Origin: an uncultured Trichococcus sp.
GTDB lineage: Bacteria > Bacillota > Bacilli > Lactobacillales > Aerococcaceae
Length of the DNA: 64,000 bases
Direction: 5' to 3'
Assembly (NCBI RefSeq): GCF_963667775.1
Contig: NZ_OY764015.1
Span: 372,001-436,000 of the forward strand
Part shown: in pieces, positions 8,785 to 17,834 of the stretch
Numbering within the stretch: position 1 is the stretch's first letter
Layout of the letters: every line of letters starts with the position of its first letter
Translations under genes and position numbers: made by a program
The notes under the pieces: model-generated
The model's database searches: none
What the model was told of the DNA's origin: nothing
What the model saw: only the letters and a program-made list of their open reading frames with translations

Positions 8785-11172
8785 GTGTTGAAAAAAGAAT
8801 TACGGGAATGGAAAGGCAAATGGATCGAGCCGGTGCAGGTGCCGATCAACAAAGAGCCGGTTTTTACGCTTCAGGAGATGTTTTCCGGCAAGATTTTGCC
8901 GCAACGGCCGGTGGAGGAACGGCTGCATCCGGTCAAGCTACTGAAACGGACGTTTGCACTCGATCCGGATAAAGAACTGTTGCAGGCCACGCTGAGGATG
9001 ACGGCGCACGGCATCTATTCGGCCAAAATCAACGGCCGCAAAGTTACGGATGCGCTGTTCACACCGGATTACACCTCGTATCATAGTTATTTGCAAGTGC
9101 AGGAATACGAAATCACCGGGCTGCTGCAGGAGCGGAATGTCTGGTCGGTGGCACTGGCCGATGGTTGGTATGGCGGCCGCGTCAGCGTCAATGGCGGCAG
9201 TGGGCAGTTCGGCGATACGCTGGGCATCCTGGGCGAAGTCACGATCAATTATGCTGACGGGACAACCGATACGATCGGCACGGACGAACAGTTCGTTTCC
9301 ACGACCGGGAAGTACGTCTACAGCGATATCTTCATCGGCGAAAAACAGGATCTGCGGCTGCTGGCGGACGATTGGGAAACCGACTTCGACTGCAATGGTG
9401 CAGAAAAGGTGAAAATCGCGGACTACTCTTTTGACAATCTCGTCCCGCAAAAAGGCGCCTACGTTACAGCACAGGAGGAGCTTGCGCCGATCGCAATCTG
9501 GAAAGAGAGCGATGCCCACATCATCGACTTTGGCCAGGTGATCGCCGGACGCATGCGTTTGGAAATCGCTTTGAAAGCGGGACAGGAAATTGTGCTGGAG
9601 CACAGCGAGACGCTGAATGAGGAGGGGCTATTCTTCAACAACATAGTCGGCCGCAACAAAGACCAGCGCGATGTCTACATCGGCCGGGGCCAAAAGGAAC
9701 TGCTGGAGCCGGATTTCACTTTTCACGGCTTCCGCTACGTCCGCTTGAGCGGCTACGATGGCGCTTTGGACAAGGCGTCCCTGAAAGCCATCGTGCTGCA
9801 TACGGATATGCGGAAAACGGGCAACTTCCGGACGGACAATCCGAAGGTGAACCAATTGCTGCACAACATCGAATGGAGCCAGAAGGGCAACATGCTGTCG
9901 ATCCCGACCGATTGCCCGCAGCGCGAACGGGTGGGCTGGACCGGCGATATGCAGGTTTTTGCGCCGACCGCGACGTTCTTCATGGATGTCGAGGATTTCA
10001 TCGGCCGCTGGTTGGACAATGTCCGGCTTGAACAGACTGCCGATGGGGAAGTGCTGGACTACTCACCGGCGCCGAGCGATTATTTCAATCTGCCATCCCT
10101 GACCGGAACACTTTCCTCCGCCGGCTGGGGCGATGCGATCATAATGGTGCCCTGGGAGCTTTATCAGCGCTACGGAAATGCGGAGATACTGGCCGAAAAC
10201 TATGCGGCCATGGTCAAATGGCATGCCTTCAGCAAGCAAAGTGCGGCCGGTGACAAGCAAGGGGATGCGCGCTATCTTTGGGATACCAAGTTCCATTACG
10301 GGGATTGGATGTTCCCGAGCTATATGATCGGACCCGATTTCAAAGGGCCGATCGCGACTTCGGAAGCGACGAAGGATATTTTCGGTACGGCATTTCTGGC
10401 GCATTCAAGCGCGCTGTTGGCGGAAATAGCCGACATACTGGGAAATGCGACCGAAGCTGAGGAGTACCGCAATTATGCGCAAACGGTCAAGCGCGCCTTC
10501 GAAGAGGCCTACTGGCAAAATGGCCGGTTGACCAGTGACCTTCAAGGATGCTACGTGATTGCGGTCGCGTTTGGGCTCTTGAGCGGAACTGCCGTGCAGC
10601 AGGCTGTCAAGCGGTTGGTGGAACTGATCGAAGCGAACGGCAAGCGTCTGGACACCGGCTTCCTAGCGGGCCCTTACCTGCTGGATGTGCTGGTGGACCA
10701 TGGCCATGCCGACCTGGCGAAGCAGGTGTTCCTGCAGGAAGCCTGCCCGTCCTGGCTGTACGAGGTGAACAATGGTGCGACCACCATCTGGGAATCATGG
10801 GCAGGGATCCAGCCCAACGGAAAAGTCGGCGATTTCTCATTCAACCATTACGCTTTCGGCTGCGTAGGCGACTGGATGGTCCGGAAAATAGCCGGACTGC
10901 AGGTCAAAGAACCGGGATTCAAGGAGTTTTATATCATGCCGAATCCAGATTTGGGCATCGCGGCTTTTGAATTCAGTTACCGCTCCGCCCACGGACTGAT
11001 CGAAATCGTTCTGGCGGAAGGGCAACTGACGGTCACGGTTCCCGAAAACACCACGGCATACATCAAGCTTCCGACCGAAACGACAGAGACTGCAGTGGGC
11101 GCTGGTACGCACTCATTTGAGCTGCGTCCGTCCACTGATGCATCCGCGGTTGAGCCGACAACGATTGGCTGA
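8785..11172 (+). CDS. Alpha-L-rhamnosidase, GH78
   Basis: This 795-residue protein has the GH78 order: N-terminal beta-sandwich domains (residues about 1-330), the (alpha/alpha)6 barrel, and a C-terminal beta domain. The family motif DCPQRERVGWTGDM near residue 375 holds the general-acid glutamate region. The C-terminal part has TTIWESWAGIQPNG and SFNHYAFGCVGDWM, both typical. There is no signal peptide, so it is cytoplasmic and would act on imported rhamnosides such as flavonoid or pectin fragments. Start is GTG 8785 after AAGGAGG. The gene is GC-richer than the defence region to the right. Confidence 0.93.
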   Translation: MLKKELREWKGKWIEPVQVPINKEPVFTLQEMFSGKILPQRPVEERLHPVKLLKRTFALDPDKELLQATLRMTAHGIYSAKINGRKVTDALFTPDYTSYHSYLQVQEYEITGLLQERNVWSVALADGWYGGRVSVNGGSGQFGDTLGILGEVTINYADGTTDTIGTDEQFVSTTGKYVYSDIFIGEKQDLRLLADDWETDFDCNGAEKVKIADYSFDNLVPQKGAYVTAQEELAPIAIWKESDAHIIDFGQVIAGRMRLEIALKAGQEIVLEHSETLNEEGLFFNNIVGRNKDQRDVYIGRGQKELLEPDFTFHGFRYVRLSGYDGALDKASLKAIVLHTDMRKTGNFRTDNPKVNQLLHNIEWSQKGNMLSIPTDCPQRERVGWTGDMQVFAPTATFFMDVEDFIGRWLDNVRLEQTADGEVLDYSPAPSDYFNLPSLTGTLSSAGWGDAIIMVPWELYQRYGNAEILAENYAAMVKWHAFSKQSAAGDKQGDARYLWDTKFHYGDWMFPSYMIGPDFKGPIATSEATKDIFGTAFLAHSSALLAEIADILGNATEAEEYRNYAQTVKRAFEEAYWQNGRLTSDLQGCYVIAVAFGLLSGTAVQQAVKRLVELIEANGKRLDTGFLAGPYLLDVLVDHGHADLAKQVFLQEACPSWLYEVNNGATTIWESWAGIQPNGKVGDFSFNHYAFGCVGDWMVRKIAGLQVKEPGFKEFYIMPNPDLGIAAFEFSYRSAHGLIEIVLAEGQLTVTVPENTTAYIKLPTETTETAVGAGTHSFELRPSTDASAVEPTTIG

Positions 11173-11257
11173 AGCAAGCAAATATCCGTTTCCGCCCCGG
11201 ACGCCATGTGCGGTCCGGGATCGGGAACCATTTTGAAAGACGAAAGGGAAGAGAAGA

Positions 11258-12496
11258 ATGAAAAAGACAAAACTGAAGGTCGGCATATTGAGCATGACCT
11301 TGTTGAACATGAGTGCATTGGTAATCACGAGCGCGTTCGGAGCGATCATGGCGTCGTTTCCGGAAGAACCGATTTCGAAAATCCAGATGATCGGGACGAT
11401 CCCCGGTCTGGGTTCAATGCTGATCACTTTGGTCGTCGGGGTTCTGGCGATGCGCATCCCCAAAAAGACCCTGGCCCTCATCGGCATCCTCTGCGTCGCT
11501 TTGGGCGGCTTGCTGCCGCTCGCTTTTCACACAACTGTAAACGCTTTACTCGTCTGCGCTCTGATCATGGGAATCGGCCTCGGCTTCATCGGGACAATCA
11601 ATCCGATGCTGATTTCGATGTATTTCGAAGGCGAAGAGCGCGGTTCCTTGATGGGCATCGGGACGGCCATCAACTCGATCGGCCTGATGGTCATGATGAT
11701 CATCGGCAGCACGCTCGGCGCCGCAAAGTGGGAAAATACCTATCTTGTGTTCCTGCTCGCGTTGTTGATTTTCTTCGTCGTGATGCTGTTCCTGCCGTTG
11801 GATAAAGTCGAAACGAAATCGGATCACACCACCCATGCACAAGGCCCGCAGGCGAAAACATCCTTGCTTGCCGTGATCAAGGACATGAACAAGTATGTGC
11901 TCTGGGTATCGCTCTTGGCGTTCGCGGTCTCATTCCTTTATACCATCTACCCAAGCAACCTGTCGCTCATTGTCGCGGAAAAGAATTTCGGCGGCACAGC
12001 CATCACCGGACTCATCAACGCTCTTGGAACCATCGGCGGCCTCATCGCCGGCTTCACGATCAGCCGAATCAATCGCATCCTGAAGGACAAATCGATCGCC
12101 ACCGGCTTTATCCTGCTAGCGCTGTCCTACCTGCTGGTCTGCTATGCGCAGAATTTTGTGATGATGGTGTTGGGCGCCGGTATATCCGGTATCGCGATGG
12201 CTATGATCTACTCGACCATCCCGTTCTATGTCTCCATCATCGCCAAACCATTCCAGATCGCCATCGCCATGTCCATCTTCCAATTCCTGAACGGTCTGGG
12301 CGGAATCATTTCCCCAATCGTGCTTGCCGGTTTGGGCGTTGCGTCCGGCCAGAGTGCAGTCCTCTTCGGAGCGGTCTGCTGCTTTGCCATCGGAATCGGT
12401 CTGATTGTCCTCAATTTCGGCAAGAAAGCCTTGGCCAACCGCTACGAACACCAAGCTGTTGTGATGGATGGAGTGTTGGAAGAAGCGCAGGCATAA
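11258..12496 (+). CDS. MFS transporter
   Basis: This 412-residue twelve-segment major facilitator lies between a rhamnosidase and a GH43 enzyme, 85 bases after the former. It begins MKKTKLKVGILSMTLLNMSA and has the central cytoplasmic loop around residues 185-210. ATG 11258 follows GGGAAGAGAAGA. By context it likely imports the oligosaccharide or glycoside that the two hydrolases degrade. Substrate is inferred from neighbours only. Confidence 0.87.
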   Translation: MKKTKLKVGILSMTLLNMSALVITSAFGAIMASFPEEPISKIQMIGTIPGLGSMLITLVVGVLAMRIPKKTLALIGILCVALGGLLPLAFHTTVNALLVCALIMGIGLGFIGTINPMLISMYFEGEERGSLMGIGTAINSIGLMVMMIIGSTLGAAKWENTYLVFLLALLIFFVVMLFLPLDKVETKSDHTTHAQGPQAKTSLLAVIKDMNKYVLWVSLLAFAVSFLYTIYPSNLSLIVAEKNFGGTAITGLINALGTIGGLIAGFTISRINRILKDKSIATGFILLALSYLLVCYAQNFVMMVLGAGISGIAMAMIYSTIPFYVSIIAKPFQIAIAMSIFQFLNGLGGIISPIVLAGLGVASGQSAVLFGAVCCFAIGIGLIVLNFGKKALANRYEHQAVVMDGVLEEAQA

Positions 12497-12575
12497 GCTA
12501 TCTGGAGGAGCGAAAGAGAGTATGTCTGGCCGGACGTTCCGGCCGCAACTGAACATTTGAAAAGAGGTAAAAAAT

Positions 12576-13919
12576 ATGCTGACACACCACAACACAAGAA
12601 ATCCGATATTGCCGTTGGACGTGCACGTTCCGGACGGTGAGGCACATGTGATGCCGGATGGGAAACTCTATATTTACGGAAGCTTTGACAAGCGTTCGGA
12701 TGTATTTTGCAGCGAGGAGTACCATGTCGTTTCCACTGCTGATCTGGCAAACTGGGAAATTCATGGGACAGCACTGGAAGGAAAAGATATTCCGTGGTTC
12801 AATAATCCGGAGGCTCCCAAGTACCCCGGAATCGACTGGAGCAATCCCACTCCATTCATCCGGAAGATGCTTGAAAGTGTCGACCATTTAGCTGAGAAGG
12901 AAAAGTTCGAAACGGCACCCGATGTAGTGAAGCCGCCATTGCTGTTCGCTCCGGATGCCGTCCACAAAGACGGGAAATATTACCTGTATTTCTGCATGCC
13001 CGACGACAGCGAAGGGGTCGCAGTAGCCGATAATCCAACTGGTCCATTCTGCGATCCGATCCAACTGCCTTGCGGCGGCATCGATCCGGCAGTGTTCATC
13101 GACGAGGACGGCCAAGCATATTTCTACTGGGGGCAACTTTTTTCCCACGGCGTGAAACTGAACGATGACCTGATTTCATTGGATCGCGAAGCAATCGTGG
13201 ATGATTTGGTGACGGAGGAAGTGCACTATTTCCACGAAGGATCTTCCATGCGGAGAATCGGGGATACGTACTATCTGGTCTATTCGAACATCGAAAGGGG
13301 CAAACCGACCTCGCTTGGGTACGCCACCAGCAAATCGCCGCTGGGACCATTCGAATACCGCGGCATCATCATCGATAATGAAAAATGCGACCCGGCAAGC
13401 TGGAACAACCATGGCTCGATCGAACAGTTCAACGGCCGATGGTATGTCTTCTATCATCGTTGCAGCAGAGGTGTGCAACAGTACCGCCGCCTCTGCATCG
13501 AGCCGATTACGATCAACGAAGATGGTTCCATCGATGAGGTTAAAATGACTTCACAAGGGGTCGGCAAACCATTTGGACCTGGCGAAAAAATCATGGGATA
13601 CCAAGCCTGCGAACTCCAAGGAAAAGCCTTCATCGACACAGATTCGACCTGCGGAGAAAAGTTGACCCAGATTGAAAAGGGCGATCAGGCATTGTACCGC
13701 TATGTCCAAAGCGAAAGCCCGTTCACTGTAATCGAGATTGCGGCCAGTGGTAACGGTACTATATCTGTTCGCTTCGATGGCGAAGACGCTGGTACAATCG
13801 AAATCAAGGACGGCCAACAACTGAGCCGAACCATCAACAGCAAAGCCGGTACGTATGCAATCGGCCTGCATTTCCTTGAATCGGATGCTTTGGAAATCCT
13901 CTCCATTACGTTACATTAG
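12576..13919 (+). CDS. Glycoside hydrolase family 43 protein
   Basis: This 447-residue protein has a five-bladed beta-propeller of GH43 (arabinofuranosidase/xylosidase/arabinanase group) followed by a beta-sandwich tail (residues about 345-447, possibly carbohydrate-binding). The expected acidic residues are visible: an Asp in VPDGEAHVM near residue 20, the pKa-tuning Asp in LLFAPDAVH near 124, and the general-acid Glu in YFHEGSSMRR near 219. No signal peptide is seen, so it acts inside the cell on imported substrate. A good ribosome site (AAAGAGG) precedes ATG 12576. It closes the rhamnoside operon. Confidence 0.9.
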   Translation: MLTHHNTRNPILPLDVHVPDGEAHVMPDGKLYIYGSFDKRSDVFCSEEYHVVSTADLANWEIHGTALEGKDIPWFNNPEAPKYPGIDWSNPTPFIRKMLESVDHLAEKEKFETAPDVVKPPLLFAPDAVHKDGKYYLYFCMPDDSEGVAVADNPTGPFCDPIQLPCGGIDPAVFIDEDGQAYFYWGQLFSHGVKLNDDLISLDREAIVDDLVTEEVHYFHEGSSMRRIGDTYYLVYSNIERGKPTSLGYATSKSPLGPFEYRGIIIDNEKCDPASWNNHGSIEQFNGRWYVFYHRCSRGVQQYRRLCIEPITINEDGSIDEVKMTSQGVGKPFGPGEKIMGYQACELQGKAFIDTDSTCGEKLTQIEKGDQALYRYVQSESPFTVIEIAASGNGTISVRFDGEDAGTIEIKDGQQLSRTINSKAGTYAIGLHFLESDALEILSITLH

Positions 13920-13972
13920 GAAAATGAAAAACATCAACCGGTTCCGATTGATGCTTATCAAGATAAGAAGTC

Positions 13973-14007
13973 AAAAAACCGATTGAATCTCCTTCAATTG
14001 GTTTTTT
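13973..14007 (+). terminator. Intrinsic terminator after the GH43 gene
   Basis: AAAAAACCGATTGAA and TTCAATTGGTTTTTT form a stem of about 15 bp with one mismatch and a 5-base loop, ending in six Ts. A second, shorter hairpin (CATCAACCGG...CCGATTGATG) lies just before it. Confidence 0.85.
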
Positions 14008-14169
14008 GCATAGTGATGCTTCTGTATCTGAGTGACCGGAGGAACGAACAACAAAAAACGGGCTGTTCATCCCTAAGCCAGACGAACAAAAATAGGCTCT
14101 AATATAATTATTTCTTGCATTCTCATCTGAATCCGCATACGAAGAGTTTTCAACTTTAGACAGTTTTTG

Positions 14170-14330
14170 GTGAACTACTCACGACTTAAGTCGCAAGCTT
14201 CCTACGAACTCCTTCCTTACCTACGTATGTCTTTGCAGGCAGAGGGAGTGGATATTTAGTAGGCTCAAAAGGCAGTACCTGCCTCATGTATTTTCTTTTA
14301 CTTGGCTAACGCCAAGAGGTTCTTGCTGGC
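14170..14330 (-). ncRNA. Putative omega-RNA (TnpB guide RNA)
   Basis: In IS605-type elements the RNA covering the 3' end of tnpB and the right end guides TnpB. Here the minus-strand sequence after the tnpB stop has several short stems, then the CGACTTAAGTCG hairpin and the terminal GTAGTTCAC. The guide would be the bases just outside the element (minus strand from 14169: CAAAAACTGTCTAAAGTTGA). The 5' limit is a guess. Confidence 0.45.
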
Positions 14331-15398
14331 ATTGATGTCCCGGTCGTGGGTTGCACCGCAAGCCGGACAGGTCCATTCCCTGATATGTGGGGCTTTCTTG
14401 CCGTCCCGATGTCCGCAAGTGGAACAGATTTGGGTGGACGGATAAAACCTATCAGCCTTGATGAGCGTCCGGCCTTTCCATTCGGATTTGTACGCCAACT
14501 GCCTGCAGAATTCGGACCAACTGACATCCCCAATCGCTTTCGCAAGACTGTGGTTCTTCATCATATTCGAACTCCGCAGCGTCTCGATCACGATGACTTG
14601 GTTTTCGTCCGTGATTTTATTGGAGAGTTTGTGCAGGAAGTCCTTGCGTTGATTCGCAATCTTTTCGTGTTTTTTTGCCAGTACCAAGCGTGCCTTTTCC
14701 CGGTTCTTGCTGCCTTTTTGTTTGCGGGACAAGGCGCGTTGGGCTTTCTTGACTTTCTGTTCAGATCGGGACAGGCATTTCGGGTTCGCATATTTCACGG
14801 ATTCGCCGGCATCGGTTGTGGTGACGGCGAAGTCGGAAATGCCGAGATCAATACCGATTTTGTGTTCAGCAGGCAGCCATTCCGGTGTTTCCTGTTCCAC
14901 CAAAATGGAAATGAAATAATTGCCGGCCTTGTTCATGGAAATGGTACAGGATTTGATTAGCCCATCAAAATTCCGGTGCTGTTTAATTGATACGAATCCG
15001 ATTTTTGGGAGTTTAATCTTTCCGTCTTCGATACGGATATTGCCGCCCTGATTGTTAGTGGTGTAGGACGCTTTCGATTTATGTTTGGCTTTGAATTTCG
15101 GATGACCGACGGCTTTGTCGCGGAAGAAGTTTTTGTAGGCCTTGTTTAGGTTTTGGCTGGCATTTGCCAAGGCCAGGTTGTCCACTTCTTTCAGGAACGG
15201 AAATTCTTCTTTGAAGGACGTGTAGGTGCGTGGCTTGATGCTTCTCAGCAGTTCTTTATCGTCTTTGTAGGTTTCATAAATTTCTTTTCGGTCAGCCAAC
15301 ATCTGATTGTAGACAAATCTTGCGGAGCCAAAACAATTTGCGAAATAGATTTTCTGTTCCTGATTGGGGTACAAACGAAACTGATAGGCTTTCAGCAT
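14298..15398 (-). CDS. tnpB: RNA-guided endonuclease TnpB, IS200/IS605 family
   Basis: This 366-residue protein has the N-terminal HTH_OrfB_IS605 domain (LKAYQFRLYPNQEQK; then GSARFVYNQMLADR), a RuvC-like nuclease (Asp in IGIDLGISDFAV, Glu in QVIVIETLRSSNM, Asp in HDRDINASKNLLA) and a four-Cys zinc finger (CSTCGHRDGKKAP and CPACG). The start is taken at 15398 (MLKAYQ) because GGAGGTGGG lies just before it; an in-frame codon at 15428 adds ten poor residues. All catalytic residues are intact. No tnpA is adjacent, so mobility would need a transposase in trans. Confidence 0.93.
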   Translation of the reverse strand: MLKAYQFRLYPNQEQKIYFANCFGSARFVYNQMLADRKEIYETYKDDKELLRSIKPRTYTSFKEEFPFLKEVDNLALANASQNLNKAYKNFFRDKAVGHPKFKAKHKSKASYTTNNQGGNIRIEDGKIKLPKIGFVSIKQHRNFDGLIKSCTISMNKAGNYFISILVEQETPEWLPAEHKIGIDLGISDFAVTTTDAGESVKYANPKCLSRSEQKVKKAQRALSRKQKGSKNREKARLVLAKKHEKIANQRKDFLHKLSNKITDENQVIVIETLRSSNMMKNHSLAKAIGDVSWSEFCRQLAYKSEWKGRTLIKADRFYPSTQICSTCGHRDGKKAPHIREWTCPACGATHDRDINASKNLLALAK

Positions 15399-15483
15399 GA
15401 CACCCACCTCCTTGGCTTCATTATACACCTCCGAACTTGCGTTCGCAAAACGTGAAGTAAGGGAAAAGCTGTGCTACCTAACT

Positions 15484-15609
15484 ATCGATTGAAATAATAG
15501 TTACTATCAAAATAGGATTTCAGACGTATTTGAAAATATGGATAACCTGAATCTAGTTTTACTGAAACAGCATTCTCATGAAATATTGGAGGAGAATTTG
15601 CATGGATGA
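15484..15609 (+). pseudogene. Remnant of a zeta-toxin gene, 3' end only
   Basis: Reading into the stop at 15607-15609 gives ISDVFENMDNLNLVLLKQ, then HSHEILEENLHG, which aligns with the C-terminus of the intact zeta toxin at 44031-44702 (ISEVLEDVENIDLILPKQ, then YTVEELEENLDG). The similarity extends back to CGATTGAAATAATAG at 15484 with an internal small deletion. The rest of the gene is missing, and the break adjoins the left end of the tnpB element. It is followed by a decayed copy of the small partner gene, in the same overlapping order as the intact operon. Confidence 0.75.
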
Positions 15610-15766
15610 TAAAGAAAAGTCAGAGCGAATAATGGGGAAATATAATCGCAACTTAAGTACTTTTACTAAAAATGCGACTCACTAGGAGTTCAAAACGGTA
15701 TTGAAATATGTCGCGGATGAGGCCGTCTGTAAACAATGAAAGCTTGTCGGCTTGGACTCAATGTGA
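15602..15766 (+). pseudogene. Decayed copy of the zeta-toxin partner gene
   Basis: This is a degenerate copy of the 53-aa gene at 44695-44856. Translation gives MDDKEKSERIMGKYNRN, then LSTFTKNATH, then TAG at codon 28, EFKTVLKYVADEAVCKQ, a TGA at codon 46, and KLVGLDSM. The upstream GGAGGAGAAT ribosome site is retained exactly as in the intact copy. Two in-frame stops make it non-functional. Confidence 0.85.
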
Positions 15767-15800
15767 TGTAGCCTGAAATGTCCAATTGGAAAATTCTAAA

Positions 15801-15838
15801 ACAGCCCCAAACGTTGAATTGATAACGTTTGGAGCTGT
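15801..15838. terminator. Bidirectional intrinsic terminator
   Basis: ACAGCCCCAAACGTT and AACGTTTGGAGCTGT form a 15-bp stem with one mismatch and an 8-base loop. It lies between the decayed toxin module and the convergent DUF1828/1829 gene. Confidence 0.65.
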
Positions 15839-15870
15839 TGATCTACACAGAAACTAATGATTTTATGGAG

Positions 15871-16641
15871 CTATTTCAATTTCAATAGTTCTTCTTTTTT
15901 TGACCAAGGTTGGATATCAATTTCTAATGCTTGTGCTGCTGTAATGGCTTTATCCGGAATTTTGTTATCAATATCATTGGCGACCAAAATATAGCGAACT
16001 TGATTCTTACTGGTTTTTCTTTTTTTATTCAGATCATCGTATATGAAGCCTTCTTTTGTAACGTCCCCGAATGATAGATTGTTGATGAACTGTATCAATA
16101 TTTCAGGCCGGGATTTTGTAGGCCCGAGACTGTAATCTATTTGATGTTCTAGCCCAGAATCACCAGTCATTTTGATATCAAAATTCCCTCCTAATTCATT
16201 GTCGAATAAATACTGTTTGGCTTCTTCGTTGAACAGGCTGATGATGTTCGGTTTTGAAAGGAGAACCATATCATAGATGCGCAAAATTGCTTGAACAAGA
16301 TTATGTTTTTTTAAAGGAAAATCTTTTATGGTTGCTTCAACGTATAAAATGTCATCGTCCAACTGGATTCCGAAGTTGGATAAGGTATTATGAATTAATT
16401 TTTGACGCGTATTAGTCTTGATGTCCAAACCATACATTGCAAGTTCATTGAAGGTATTTCCATCATCAGAAATTCGGATCGTGTTGTTTGCTTTCAATTC
16501 AATGTATAATCTGATTCGATCATTTAAGTGGTTGACAAAAGGAGTGACAATTTCATCAGCGTTTTCCAGTTGTTTGATTGAATATTTGTTTTTGAACCAG
16601 TCCACGTAATCGCTTATCAACTGTTGGGATGTGTTGGGCAT
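15871..16641 (-). CDS. DUF1828/DUF1829 domain protein
   Basis: This 256-residue protein has an N-terminal DUF1828-like half (FVNHLNDRIRLYIELKANN; ISDDGNTFNELAMYGLDI) and a C-terminal DUF1829-like half (residues about 150-250). It has no signal peptide or membrane segment. Start ATG 16641 follows GAAAGGAG. Proteins with this pair of domains are often found in accessory regions with restriction or toxin genes, and its Fic, zeta-remnant and tnpB neighbours fit, but no biochemical role is known to me. Confidence 0.75.
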   Translation of the reverse strand: MPNTSQQLISDYVDWFKNKYSIKQLENADEIVTPFVNHLNDRIRLYIELKANNTIRISDDGNTFNELAMYGLDIKTNTRQKLIHNTLSNFGIQLDDDILYVEATIKDFPLKKHNLVQAILRIYDMVLLSKPNIISLFNEEAKQYLFDNELGGNFDIKMTGDSGLEHQIDYSLGPTKSRPEILIQFINNLSFGDVTKEGFIYDDLNKKRKTSKNQVRYILVANDIDNKIPDKAITAAQALEIDIQPWSKKEELLKLK

Positions 16642-16921
16642 ATTGTCCGACTCCTTTCATTTTCTATTTTTGTGGTATTAGTGTATTTTCCATATCAACG
16701 TCATTATATAACAAAAATGTGACTCGGAGGAAATGTAGGTTATTTACCTATTTCAACGTTTCTAATTCAAATAGTCAATATAAATACTGATATAACAGCA
16801 TTTTTTAAAGTCGGGATTGGTCGGGATGGAAAATTTTTTTGTCTCAAGATTACAACCTGGCGATAAGCTATAATAGTTTTACCAGCTGAAACAGCATATG
16901 TGATTTGAAAGGAGCCTAAGC

Positions 16922-17524
16922 ATGCTAAACAATAAATTGGGAATCACGAATCAAGTTGAGTTGGCGAAAGCGGAAGAACGAATCAGTAAAGCTAATGCTA
17001 AACGTCTATATGATTCTGGCGATATCAATGATCTGGAAATCGGTACATACAAAGGTTTGGCAGATATTCATAACTATTTGTTTGCTGATATTTACGACTT
17101 TGCGGGGAAGACCCGTACCGTGAATATTTCGAATGGAAACTTCAGATTTGCACCCGTCATGTACTTGGAGGTTTCTTTGAATCACATTGACAGTATGCCA
17201 CAATCCGCTATCGAGGAAATCGTGGCGAAATATGTTGAAATGAACATTGCACACCCTTTTCGTGAAGGAAATGGACGCAGCACACGCATCTGGTTGGACT
17301 TGATTCTGAAGAAAGAACTGGGAAAGGTTGTAGACTGGAACCTGATCGACAAAGATAATTATCTGTCTGCCATGGAACGCAGCCCCATAAACGACCTGGA
17401 AATCAGATTCTTGATCAGCAATGCTTTGACTTCATCAATTGATGATAGGCAAGTTTATATGAACGGTATTGATGTAAGTTATTATTACGAGGGGTATACA
17501 GAATATACTACTGATGATTTATAG
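16922..17524 (+). CDS. Fic family protein (protein AMPylase)
   Basis: This 200-residue protein carries a complete Fic core: the flap region near GKTRTVNISNGNFRFAP and the active-site loop HPFREGNGRSTR near residues 115-126. The His and the anion-binding GNGR are intact, so adenylyl transfer to a target hydroxyl is possible. The inhibitory motif (S/T)xxxE(G/N) is not obvious at either end, and no small antitoxin gene is adjacent upstream; 280 bases without a gene separate it from the divergent DUF1828/1829 gene. AAAGGAG precedes ATG 16922. Confidence 0.9.
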   Translation: MLNNKLGITNQVELAKAEERISKANAKRLYDSGDINDLEIGTYKGLADIHNYLFADIYDFAGKTRTVNISNGNFRFAPVMYLEVSLNHIDSMPQSAIEEIVAKYVEMNIAHPFREGNGRSTRIWLDLILKKELGKVVDWNLIDKDNYLSAMERSPINDLEIRFLISNALTSSIDDRQVYMNGIDVSYYYEGYTEYTTDDL

Positions 17525-17569
17525 AGGTTTGACGAAAAAAATTTTTTATAAAGGAGTGTGTGTCCGCAT

Positions 17570-17697
17570 CTCCGATGAAGGCCTCCTCGCCGGAGATGGA
17601 CGGGTAAAATGGAAGCTGATCTCCGGTGAGGGTTGTCTGACCGGAGGAAACAACTACGGAACAGTCCTGTTCTCCGGCAAGAACCGCCTCACCGGAG
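17570..17697. repeat. Hairpin array B: three units, 51-nt period
   Basis: Units of exactly 26 bases start at 17570, 17621 and 17672; each begins CTCCG and ends CGGAG, with 25-base spacers. The first spacer (ATGGACGGGTAAAATGGAAG...) resembles the second spacer of array A. It lies between the Fic gene and zwf, about 45 bases after the Fic stop. Confidence 0.9.
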
Positions 17698-17834
17698 AAA
17701 AATGACCAAACCCGAAAATCCGAAAGAAATATTAAAGTTTTTGGTTTTTCAGGTGTTCAAATTCTCTAAGAGTGAAGGAAGTTGGCGCTAATCATGGTAT
17801 TATGGAGTTATTAAGTAAAGCAGGAGGCGATAAA

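Larger units (their letters stand above)
14170..15480 (-). mobile_element. IS200/IS605-type element with tnpB only
   Basis: The element holds a tnpB gene and no tnpA. The right end is placed at 14170, because the minus strand downstream of tnpB ends in a hairpin (CGACTTAAGTCG) followed by GTGAGTAGTTCAC, the form typical of IS605-group right ends and omega-RNAs. The left end is near 15480: beyond it begins recognisable zeta-toxin remnant sequence. A small hairpin (CGAACGCAAGTTCG) lies upstream of tnpB. Exact ends and target-site motif are not certain. Confidence 0.65.

Noticed and set aside
14030-14050. Single CGGAGG half-unit resembling the hairpin family
   Set aside because: Only one arm is present and no partner lies at 50-52 bases.
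14346-14960. 204-codon open frame opposite tnpB
   Set aside because: Antisense shadow of a complete TnpB protein with all catalytic motifs.
16860-16921. Apparent similarity of the Fic upstream region to the zeta-remnant region (GTTTTAC...TGAAACAGCAT)
   Set aside because: In the remnant this stretch is coding sequence of the zeta C-terminus; the resemblance before Fic is short and likely chance.
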